A stretch of 7,414 nt of DNA from an uncultured Methanobrevibacter sp. GTDB lineage: Archaea > Methanobacteriota > Methanobacteria > Methanobacteriales > Methanobacteriaceae. Below the pieces are notes generated by a model. That model ran no database searches, was not told the DNA's origin, and saw only the letters and a list, made by a program, of their open reading frames with translations. The stretch is from the NCBI RefSeq assembly GCF_900316895.1, contig NZ_ONER01000094.1, positions 1 through 7,414 on the forward strand. Direction: 5' to 3'. Positions 1-4,828 of the stretch are shown piece after piece. Position 1 is the stretch's first letter; every line of letters starts with the position of its first letter. The position numbers were made by a program, and so were the translations under genes.

Positions 1-648
1 GCCATCGAATCCACAATGGACATTGCAGGAAAAGTCCATCAGGAAGCTGGAATTGACTTTGAATTCGTTGACTTCGGAGGAGGCGTAGGCGTTCCATACA
101 CTCCAGAAGAAAAACTCCTAGACCTTGACAAATTCGCAGAAGTCAATGTAGGACTCTTCAAGGAAAAACTGGAGCAATATGATATGGGTAATCCTACAAT
201 GTATCTTGAACCTGGAAGATACCTTGTTGCTGATGCATGTGTGCTTTTGGTCACTGTCAACAGCGTAAAACAAAGCTACAGGAAATTCATAGGTGTCGAC
301 GCAGGTTTCCACACACTCTTAAGGCCTGCAATGTATGATTCATACCACCACATTGTCGATGCAAGCAAAATGGATGCTCCAATGACTCAGGAAGTGGATG
401 TTGCAGGTAACGTATGTGAATCCGGAGATTTATTCGCACGTGACAGGCCAATGCCTGATGTGGAAGAAGGTGATGTTTTAGGAATCCTCAATGCAGGTGC
501 ATACGGATTTACAATGTCATCCAACTACAACTCAAGGCCACTAGCTTCAGAAGTGCTTGTAACTGATGGAAAATGCAATTTGGTTCGTGAAAGAGAAACC
601 TTTGAAGATTTGTACGACAAACAAATGGTTCCACCACATTTAAAATAA
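1..648 (+). CDS. lysA: Diaminopimelate decarboxylase, C-terminal half (5' end outside window)
   Basis: PLP-dependent fold-III decarboxylase converting meso-diaminopimelate to L-lysine and CO2 in the cytoplasm; lysine also feeds pseudomurein in this group. The frame is open from base 1, so 215 residues are visible, roughly half of the usual ~420-430; the PLP-lysine and N-terminal barrel lie to the left. Seen, in visible numbering: the glycine-rich phosphate-binding loop FGGGVGVPY (25-33), EPGRYL (70-75), a GVDAGFHTLLRP segment, the CESGD signature with the active-site Cys at 139, and GAYGFTMSSNYN (166-177) carrying the PLP-contacting tyrosine. The ATG at base 16 is internal and not the start. 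dapF follows after 9 bases, so the two are probably co-transcribed, pairing the last two lysine steps. Family assignment is very secure; all visible key motifs are intact. Confidence 0.96.
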   Translation, partial: AIESTMDIAGKVHQEAGIDFEFVDFGGGVGVPYTPEEKLLDLDKFAEVNVGLFKEKLEQYDMGNPTMYLEPGRYLVADACVLLVTVNSVKQSYRKFIGVDAGFHTLLRPAMYDSYHHIVDASKMDAPMTQEVDVAGNVCESGDLFARDRPMPDVEEGDVLGILNAGAYGFTMSSNYNSRPLASEVLVTDGKCNLVRERETFEDLYDKQMVPPHLK

Positions 649-654
649 GTTGAT
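649..654 (+). promoter_or_regulatory. Ribosome binding site of dapF (GTTGAT)
   Basis: GTTGAT lies three bases before the dapF ATG, in the 9-base gap after the lysA stop. It matches the archaeal GGTGAT core at five of six bases and has the same distance to the start codon as the sites of several minus-strand genes in the window. Confidence 0.55.
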
Positions 655-657
655 AGC

Positions 658-1518
658 ATGGTAGATTTAAAAGGATTAAAATTTTCAAAAATGCATGGAA
701 TAGGCAATGACTTTCCAATAATCAATGAATTCGACGGTGAAGTCATTCCTGAAGCTGACAAACCTGAAGCATGCAGGATATTATGCCACAGAAACTTCGG
801 TGTCGGAGGTGACGGAGTATTGTTCGTAGAACCTTCAGAAGTTGCTGATATCGGATACAGAATGTTCAATCCTGACGGAAGCGAAGCTGAAATGTGCGGA
901 AACGGTATAAGATGTTTTGGTGATTTTGTCTATAGGAAAGGCATCTTAAAGCAGGATAAAATGACTGTTGAGACAAGGGCAGGAATCAAAACCATTGAAA
1001 TCACCCTGGACGGTGATGAACCAGTGCTGTTTAAGGTCGATATGGGACTGTCAACATTCAAGACTCCTGAAATTCCAATGACCTCTGATGAGGATGAGTT
1101 TTTAGATGGCGAATTGGATGTCCTTGACACAAAATTCAACCTGACCGCAATCAGCGTCGGAAACCCTCACGCAATAATCTTTGTTGATGATGTGGATGAA
1201 GTTGACATCAACAAGTATGGTCCTGCCATTGAAGCACATGAGGTTTTCCCTGAAAAGATCAACGTGCACTTTGTTGAAGTTATCTCTAAAAATGAGGGCA
1301 AGATGATTACCTGGGAGAGAGGCGCTGGCGTTACACTAGCTTGTGGAACCGGTGCAACCTCAACTGCAATTTCTGGTTTCAAACTGGGACTGTTTGATGA
1401 AAACGTATTGCTCCACCTGCCTGGCGGAGACTTAAAATTCAATGTATACGAAAAGGATGATGCATTGGGCGCTTTCATGGAAGGCCCTGCAAAACTCGTT
1501 TTCGATGGAGAATTCTAA
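658..1518 (+). CDS. dapF: Diaminopimelate epimerase
   Basis: Cofactor-independent epimerase converting LL-diaminopimelate to meso-diaminopimelate, the substrate of the adjacent LysA. The 286-residue product is full length for the family. It starts with the characteristic KMHGIGNDF (11-19); the two active-site cysteines are both present, Cys80 in MCGNGIRC (79-86) and Cys229 in ACGTGATS (228-235), in the two halves of the pseudo-symmetric fold. FGVGGDG (47-53), RMFNPDGSEAEMC (68-80) and SVGNPHA (166-172) are further family signatures. The ATG at 658 is preferred because GTTGAT lies three bases before it and the conserved N-terminal motif starts ten residues in. Position directly after lysA suggests an operon for lysine synthesis. 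Nothing is missing or odd except that the stop codon falls inside the terminator hairpin. Confidence 0.97.
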   Translation: MVDLKGLKFSKMHGIGNDFPIINEFDGEVIPEADKPEACRILCHRNFGVGGDGVLFVEPSEVADIGYRMFNPDGSEAEMCGNGIRCFGDFVYRKGILKQDKMTVETRAGIKTIEITLDGDEPVLFKVDMGLSTFKTPEIPMTSDEDEFLDGELDVLDTKFNLTAISVGNPHAIIFVDDVDEVDINKYGPAIEAHEVFPEKINVHFVEVISKNEGKMITWERGAGVTLACGTGATSTAISGFKLGLFDENVLLHLPGGDLKFNVYEKDDALGAFMEGPAKLVFDGEF

Positions 1519-1546
1519 ATTCTCTATATTCTTTCTTTTTTCTTTC
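1505..1546 (+). terminator. Hairpin plus U-tract terminator of dapF, overlapping the stop codons of both convergent genes
   Basis: Arms 1505-1514 and 1518-1527 pair over ten positions (one G-U) around a three-base loop; the inner seven pairs are exact (GAGAATT/AATTCTC). A T-rich stretch at 1529-1546 follows on the + strand. Archaeal termination mainly needs the U tract, which is present. The dapF stop codon (1516-1518) sits at the loop, and the stop of the minus-strand small gene (1524-1526) lies in the 3' arm. No T tract follows on the minus strand, so the site probably works only for lysA-dapF. Confidence 0.7.
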
Positions 1547-1691
1547 TAAATATTCCAATTATTATGTCTATTACACCAAGCACAATAACTATTGCCATCC
1601 ATATGCTGATTCCACCTTTAACAAATGAGAACAGCAATGCAAGAATTATCAGTGCCACACCTGTAAGTACTGACATTTTCCATTGTTCCAT
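1524..1691 (-). CDS. 55-residue two-helix membrane protein, unknown function
   Basis: A short gene with good support despite its size. The product begins MEQWKMSVL, has one hydrophobic segment at about residues 7-24, a short KGG turn, a second segment at about 28-48 and a basic tail RKKKERI, so both ends are probably cytoplasmic with a helical hairpin in the membrane. A perfect GGTGAT lies at 1700-1695, three bases before the ATG. The start overlaps by one base the restored stop codon of the upstream HemK-like gene (TAATG), which implies translational coupling and membership in the DUF655-ksgA-HemK operon. It converges on dapF with a gap of only five bases. I do not recognise the family and infer no function. 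The + strand reading at 1564-1767 is its antisense shadow. Confidence 0.8.
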   Translation of the reverse strand: MEQWKMSVLTGVALIILALLFSFVKGGISIWMAIVIVLGVIDIIIGIFRKKKERI

Positions 1692-1694
1692 TAT

Positions 1695-1700
1695 ATCACC
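1695..1700 (-). promoter_or_regulatory. Perfect GGTGAT ribosome binding site of the small membrane protein
   Basis: GGTGAT matches the archaeal anti-Shine-Dalgarno sequence exactly and lies three bases before the ATG at 1691, inside the last codons of the HemK-like gene. It is the strongest such site in the window and the main evidence that the short gene is translated. Confidence 0.8.
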
Positions 1701-1883
1701 TTATATGCATTTATTAAAGTTATATCTTCAAAAAAGAAATGTTCTGATGCCTTTATTTCAGCTATAAAACCCATTTCGTCAAATTTCTGCAGGGTCTCCT
1801 CGTTGCCCGATAGCGAGGACTGTATCATCTGGACAATTCCTCCATCATTTAAATGATTTGACACTTCATCTAAAAAAAGATCA

Positions 1884-1905
1884 ATTACTTTCCTATTACT
1901 TTCCT
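1884..1905. repeat. Exact 11-bp tandem duplication inside the HemK-like gene
   Basis: ATTACTTTCCT occurs twice head to tail (1884-1894 and 1895-1905) with no mismatch. Eleven bases is not a multiple of three, so the copy shifts the reading frame and produces the premature stop. Removing either copy restores the downstream frame. Confidence 0.95.
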
Positions 1906-2293
1906 GCCGTTTAGTCCACCATCGAATGCATAATTTATAGTGTCGTCCAGAACTTCCCCTTCTTCGGTAGGCAGATATGGAGTATTGAATAGAATTACAT
2001 CAAACTTTCTGTTTTCGACAGGTTCGAATAGGTTGCCGAAGAGAATCTCAATGCCTTCAATGCCGTTGTCCTCAAAATTCTTTCGTGCAAGTTCGCATGC
2101 GTCAAAATTGATGTCGGTCACGGTAATGTTGTTGGATAGCCTTGAGGCATACATTGCAACTATTCCTGATCCTGTTCCAATCTCCAGAACGCTTTGATCG
2201 GGTTTGATTTCCAGATTTTCCGCCAGCAAATAGCTGTCTTCGGCGGGGATATAAACGTTATCGTGTGTATTGATTATAAAGTCAGGCATAAGT

Positions 2294-2299
2294 ATCACT
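2294..2299 (-). promoter_or_regulatory. Ribosome binding site deciding the HemK-like start (AGTGAT)
   Basis: AGTGAT contains the ksgA stop codon TGA (2297-2295) and lies four bases before the ATG at 2289. The GTG at 2298 is itself part of this site, so it is unlikely to be the start. The arrangement couples translation to ksgA. Confidence 0.6.
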
Positions 2300-3167
2300 C
2301 AACAAAAATAAGGTTTAGCTTTTTGGATATGTATAGAATTTCCTCAGGGGTAAGCATGACCACTCTCATTTTAAGGTATTCCACCAATCTTTCATCATCA
2401 ATGGTGTTCAATCTCTTTTTCAGGACTTTCTTGTCAATATTGCTTATGATATGCCTTGAATCAATCAGGGCATTTTTAATCTTTTTGTTCCTGTGCTGGA
2501 AGAGAGCTTTTGTAAATTTTGAATATGTCCTGAAGTCATCGTCGCTTATGATGTTTTCCTTTGGAGTCAGTTTGACAACGGTGGAGTCGATTTGAGGCTT
2601 TGGAATGAAGCTTTCGTTACTTACATCGGTCAATTTTTCCACATCGCATTTAAAATAAAGCATTGCTGAAAGTCGGGAATAGTTTTTGGTTCCGACTTCG
2701 CCGTTCATCCGGCTGGCGAATTCCTTTTGATACATAAGAATCGCAAGGTCAAAATCATAGTTAAGGAATTTAAAAGTAATCGGTGATGAGATTTGGTAAG
2801 GAAGGTTTGAGATGATTTTATTGAAAGGCGGAAAGTCCACCTTTAACGCATCATCATTTATAAGTTCTACATTATCGATTTTTTCGTCTTCAAGCCTTTG
2901 GGCAAGTATTTCGAAAATCTTTTTGTCCTGCTCAATGGCTATAACCTTCTTTGCTCGTTTGGCAAGTTCAATTGTAAGTGTTCCAATTCCGGTTCCAATC
3001 TCTAAAATAACATCTTCCTTTGAGATATCTCCAAAGTTAATAATCTGGTCCCTTTTGTTTTTGTCGATAAGGTAATTCTGACCCAGATTTTTATTTAACT
3101 TTATCCCATGTCGGCTTAAGATATCTTTTGTTGTTTTAGATAAGGATGGGGAATTTTCACTTGTCAA
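2295..3167 (-). CDS. ksgA: 16S rRNA (adenine-N6,N6) dimethyltransferase KsgA/RsmA (Dim1 type)
   Basis: Methylates two adjacent adenines in the 3'-terminal hairpin (helix 45) of 16S rRNA, a late step of small-subunit assembly. The 290-residue product has all family marks: LGQNYLID (28-35), SAM motif I EIGTGIGTLT (56-65), an acidic motif II AIEQD (77-81), catalytic NLPY (121-124), FIPKPQIDSTVV (187-198) and the C-terminal FQHRNKKIKNAL (223-234). The start is TTG: no in-frame ATG occurs before residue 145, and AGTGAT lies three bases before the TTG, overlapping the end of the DUF655 gene by one base. The conserved LGQN box about 28 residues in fits this start. The gene lies 8 bases after the DUF655 stop and overlaps the start region of the HemK-like gene. 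Very secure. Confidence 0.96.
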   Translation of the reverse strand: MTSENSPSLSKTTKDILSRHGIKLNKNLGQNYLIDKNKRDQIINFGDISKEDVILEIGTGIGTLTIELAKRAKKVIAIEQDKKIFEILAQRLEDEKIDNVELINDDALKVDFPPFNKIISNLPYQISSPITFKFLNYDFDLAILMYQKEFASRMNGEVGTKNYSRLSAMLYFKCDVEKLTDVSNESFIPKPQIDSTVVKLTPKENIISDDDFRTYSKFTKALFQHRNKKIKNALIDSRHIISNIDKKVLKKRLNTIDDERLVEYLKMRVVMLTPEEILYISKKLNLIFVE

Positions 3168-3170
3168 TTT

Positions 3171-3176
3171 ATCACT
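3171..3176 (-). promoter_or_regulatory. Ribosome binding site supporting the TTG start of ksgA (AGTGAT)
   Basis: AGTGAT begins at the last base of the DUF655 stop codon and lies three bases before the TTG at 3167. The distance equals that of the ATG genes nearby, which supports TTG as the true initiation codon. Confidence 0.6.
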
Positions 3177-3802
3177 TATCTTCTTCTTGCAGCTCTTGGA
3201 GGTTGTGTAAATAGGTAATATTTATTTTTACCTCTTTTTGGTTTTGTAGTGTCAAGTTCCTGTTTTACTCTGTTGACAATCATTGCAGCAGGATCAGCCA
3301 ATGTAGGAAGCCTTTCTGAAATGTCTTCAAAGCTTTCGAAAGGTTTTTGTTCTCTTGCTTTAATGATGTCCCACATGTATTTTTTTCCGATTCCCGGAAT
3401 CAATTCAAGTGAATGCATTCTTGTACTTACTGAATCTGCAGTATTGAAAAATTCAACAAATTTATCCTCATTATCTTCAACAATATCCCGAATAGCATAG
3501 TCCAGTTCTATTCTGGCTGTTGCGGTCATATTTTCATAATCTAATCTACCAAGGACTCTGTATATTTTGTCTCTTTTTCCTTTTCCAATATATACCAGGT
3601 CCTGTATTTCTAAATCAACACCATTTTTAGGAGCTAATTCAAGAAGAGTGAATTGTTCTGTACCAATAGCTTGAGCAATAGGTTTACCACCGAATTTGGA
3701 CATATCTGACTTAACATAGCCACGGCTTAGATAATCAAGTACAACAGCATTTTCTTCTTTTTTAACTGTTGGTTTCTTTTCTTTTTTATTTCTATTATCC
3801 AT
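3176..3802 (-). CDS. DUF655 family protein (COG1491-type), predicted nucleic-acid binding
   Basis: A 208-residue archaeal protein of the uncharacterised DUF655 family, predicted to bind RNA or DNA. Seen: a lysine-rich N-terminal tail (residues 4-16); a beta-rich region (about 50-100) holding LVYIGKGKRDKIYRVLGRLDYE, resembling an OB/S1-like segment; a helix-hairpin-helix motif LIPGIGKKYMWDIIKARE (134-151), a known non-sequence-specific nucleic-acid contact; and a basic end RAARRR (203-208). ATG 3802 is preferred over GTG 3814 because AGTGAT lies three bases before it. It leads the cluster DUF655-ksgA-HemK-small membrane protein and lies 154 bases after rpoF, from which a terminator and candidate promoter separate it. 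Neighbours in ribosome maturation and transcription suggest a role there, but this is inference from position. Family call is firm, function unknown. Confidence 0.9.
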   Translation of the reverse strand: MDNRNKKEKKPTVKKEENAVVLDYLSRGYVKSDMSKFGGKPIAQAIGTEQFTLLELAPKNGVDLEIQDLVYIGKGKRDKIYRVLGRLDYENMTATARIELDYAIRDIVEDNEDKFVEFFNTADSVSTRMHSLELIPGIGKKYMWDIIKAREQKPFESFEDISERLPTLADPAAMIVNRVKQELDTTKPKRGKNKYYLFTQPPRAARRR

Positions 3803-3805
3803 ATT

Positions 3806-3811
3806 ATCACT
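3806..3811 (-). promoter_or_regulatory. Ribosome binding site deciding the DUF655 start (AGTGAT)
   Basis: AGTGAT lies three bases before ATG 3802. The in-frame GTG at 3814 has no such site and its first codons are formed by the binding site itself, so the longer reading adding four residues is rejected. Confidence 0.6.
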
Positions 3812-3847
3812 CACTATTGTTTTTTTATTATAACCTTTAACAGATAT

Positions 3848-3855
3848 AATATAAA
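3848..3855 (-). promoter_or_regulatory. Candidate TATA box for the DUF655-ksgA-HemK operon
   Basis: TTTATATT preceded by purine-rich AATAAG (a weak BRE) lies about 50 bases before the DUF655 start. Usual archaeal spacing puts the transcription start near 3825-3830, leaving a leader of about 25 bases with the AGTGAT site. The whole gap (3815-3924) is AT-rich and other TATA-like strings exist, for example near 3880-3890, so the exact site is uncertain. Confidence 0.45.
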
Positions 3856-3924
3856 CTTATTAATAAATTTGATTGTTAAGTATAATAAAGATATCTAAAA
3901 AATGGCGATTTTGGTGAAATTTTC

Positions 3925-3962
3925 AAAAATAAATAAAAAAAGGAATAGTAGAAATACTATTC
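3925..3962 (-). terminator. Stem-loop plus U-tract terminator of rpl21e-rpoF, overlapping the rpoF stop
   Basis: On the minus strand GAATAGTA (3962-3955) pairs exactly with TACTATTC (3950-3943) across a four-base loop, followed by CTTTTTTTATTTATTTTT (3942-3925). The rpoF TAG stop lies in the 5' arm. The U tract alone would suit archaeal termination; the hairpin makes it look like a bacterial intrinsic terminator. Confidence 0.75.
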
Positions 3963-4301
3963 GATATAGTCATATTGTTCTAACATTTCGAGGATTTTTT
4001 CCATATCCTCTTTAGTTGTTTTAGCTGGTTCTTTAGCGAAAATCAATCTCATGTCTGCTAAATCTACTGGAACCATGTCAACAATATGAGCAGCGACCTT
4101 GTCCCTTAAGCCAAATTCAGCCTGAAGCTTTTCATAGATTTCTTCTGCGTCTTCAGCTGAGTATCTTTTGAATCTTGCAAGATGGTTTACTGTAAGATTT
4201 TGTTGGTAATTCAATTCATTGTTTTCAGCAAAATCTTCAAGAATCTCTTTTACTTTTGAACTTGGTATTGGTTCGCTTTTAATAACTTCTTTTCCAATCA
4301 T
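3957..4301 (-). CDS. rpoF: DNA-directed RNA polymerase subunit F (Rpb4 homologue)
   Basis: RpoF forms with RpoE (Rpb7) the stalk of archaeal RNA polymerase, which helps DNA melting, binds emerging RNA and aids termination. The 114-residue product is of normal length. Seen: a short N-terminal strand segment MIGKEVIKSEPIP, the helical region NLTVNHLARFKR (35-46) and the conserved HRDC-like end containing IVDMVPVDLADMRLIFAKEP (73-92), with an acidic helix after it. ATG 4301 is preceded by ACTGAT four bases upstream, which contains the rpl21e stop codon TGA; the two genes are 5 bases apart and surely co-transcribed and coupled. The stop codon lies inside the terminator hairpin. The pairing with L21e is common in archaea and ties polymerase stalk supply to ribosomal protein supply. 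Confidence 0.95.
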   Translation of the reverse strand: MIGKEVIKSEPIPSSKVKEILEDFAENNELNYQQNLTVNHLARFKRYSAEDAEEIYEKLQAEFGLRDKVAAHIVDMVPVDLADMRLIFAKEPAKTTKEDMEKILEMLEQYDYIE

Positions 4302-4306
4302 AGAAA

Positions 4307-4597
4307 TCAGTTTTGTAATTTTAAGTGATCAGGTCTTACTATTAACTCTTTTGCTTTGTTTCCATCTTTTAAGGACACAATGTATGCTTTTCCTTTTTGG
4401 CCAGTGATTTTACCGGTTTTACCATGGAATCTAGGAGCAGGTTGTCCTTTTTGGATGGATGGGTTAATAGTAATGTGAACTAAATCTCCTTCTTCGAATC
4501 TTTGCATTCTGTTAGTAATTGGGTTAGTTCTGCCCGGTCTTTGTACTTTAGTCATTTTTTTTCTTGATCTACTTTTTAATCCTCTTGATCTTTGCAT
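4307..4597 (-). CDS. rpl21e: Large-subunit ribosomal protein L21e (eL21)
   Basis: Archaeal/eukaryotic-type ribosomal protein of the 50S subunit, absent from bacteria. The 96-residue product is of typical archaeal length. Seen: a very basic rRNA-binding N-terminus MQRSRGLKSRSRKK, then an SH3-like barrel with DLVHITINPSIQKGQPAPRF (38-57), HGKTGKITGQKGKAYIV (58-74) and a C-terminal IVRPDHLKL. ATG 4597 is supported by AGAGGTTAT ending four bases before it (GAGGT at 4608-4604). It is the first gene of the rpl21e-rpoF unit; its promoter must lie in the 228-base gap upstream, where a nested inverted repeat is found. No anomaly. Confidence 0.96.
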   Translation of the reverse strand: MQRSRGLKSRSRKKMTKVQRPGRTNPITNRMQRFEEGDLVHITINPSIQKGQPAPRFHGKTGKITGQKGKAYIVSLKDGNKAKELIVRPDHLKLQN

Positions 4598-4633
4598 TAT
4601 ATAACCTCTTAATCAGTTCAGTCTGGGTATAAG

Positions 4634-4688
4634 TCTATGTTATCAGCGACCTAGTATTAAAAAAGCCCATAAATACTAGTAACATAGA
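4634..4688. repeat. Nested inverted repeat upstream of rpl21e
   Basis: Inner arms CTAGTATT (4651-4658) and AATACTAG (4672-4679) are exact complements across 13 bases. Outer arms TCTATGTTA (4634-4642) and TAACATAGA (4680-4688) are also exact. On the right the arms are contiguous; on the left eight bases (4643-4650) would bulge out. If transcribed toward rpl21e this is a 17-bp hairpin with an 8-base bulge, 37 bases before the start codon; if not, it is an operator-like palindrome whose spacer holds the TATA-like TATTTATG (4675-4668). Confidence 0.7.
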
Positions 4689-4794
4689 GTGTGAAAATAA
4701 CTATTACCATCAGTGATATGATAATATTATAATTTTAGTTTAATGGTATTAATATACTTTTAGTTTTTTGGTCTGTATTGCCAAGTTGGTGTTC
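4689..4794. other. AT-rich intergenic stretch between adhesin terminator and rpl21e repeat
   Basis: No coding frame or RNA gene was found. Several TATA-like strings on the minus strand (GTATATTAATA near 4751-4761, TTATAATATTAT near 4721-4732) could serve the rpl21e promoter, but none stands out, and the distance from them to the gene would imply a leader of about 100 bases. Confidence 0.4.
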
Positions 4795-4828
4795 AAAATA
4801 AGAAAAATAGAGGAATAATGTTCCTCTA
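4795..4828 (-). terminator. Stem-loop plus U-tract terminator of the adhesin gene, overlapping its stop
   Basis: On the minus strand TAGAGGAA (4828-4821) pairs exactly with TTCCTCTA (4815-4808) across a five-base loop, followed by TTTTTCTTATTTT (4807-4795). The first three bases of the stem are the TAG stop codon. Confidence 0.8.

Larger units (their letters stand above)
1691..2289 (-). pseudogene. hemK: HemK-like class I SAM methyltransferase, frameshifted by an 11-bp duplication
   Basis: The first 134 residues read as an archaeal HemK2/Mtq2-type methyltransferase, a family that methylates the glutamine of the GGQ motif in class I release factors or related protein substrates. Seen: the N-terminal signature VYIPAEDSYLL (12-22), SAM motif I LEIGTGSG (35-42), motif II acid in VTDINFD (57-63) and the catalytic-loop motif NTPY (102-105), where most relatives have NPPY. 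The frame then ends at a TAA (1887-1885). The second copy of an 11-bp tandem repeat causes this: deleting one copy gives an open frame to the TAA at 1693-1691 and a 195-residue protein ending FFFEDITLINAYKVI, of normal family length. ATG 2289 is preferred over GTG 2298 because AGTGAT precedes it at four bases. As read, the product keeps the SAM and substrate loops but loses the last third of the fold. It could be a real knock-out, a population variant or an assembly error. Confidence 0.85.

Noticed and set aside
1564..1767. A 67-residue + strand reading frame after dapF
   Set aside because: It is antisense to the small membrane gene and the HemK tail, has no ribosome site, and the opposite strand has far better coding evidence.
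1870..1905. Programmed frameshifting to make the full HemK-like protein
   Set aside because: A -1 shift just before the TAA would restore the frame with four extra residues, but no good slippery heptamer or downstream structure is visible and the exact tandem duplication explains the break more simply.
2194..2595. A 133-residue + strand frame
   Set aside because: It is antisense to the well-conserved C-terminus of ksgA and the start of the HemK-like gene; composition is that of a shadow frame.
4605..4715. A box C/D guide RNA between adhesin and rpl21e
   Set aside because: TGATGG and CTGA strings occur, but the C box is imperfect, the spacing is poor and no paired C'/D' boxes are convincing.
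4640..4720. Tiny upstream reading frames of 16-17 codons before rpl21e
   Set aside because: They start with ATG on the minus strand but have no ribosome binding site and arise easily in AT-rich DNA.
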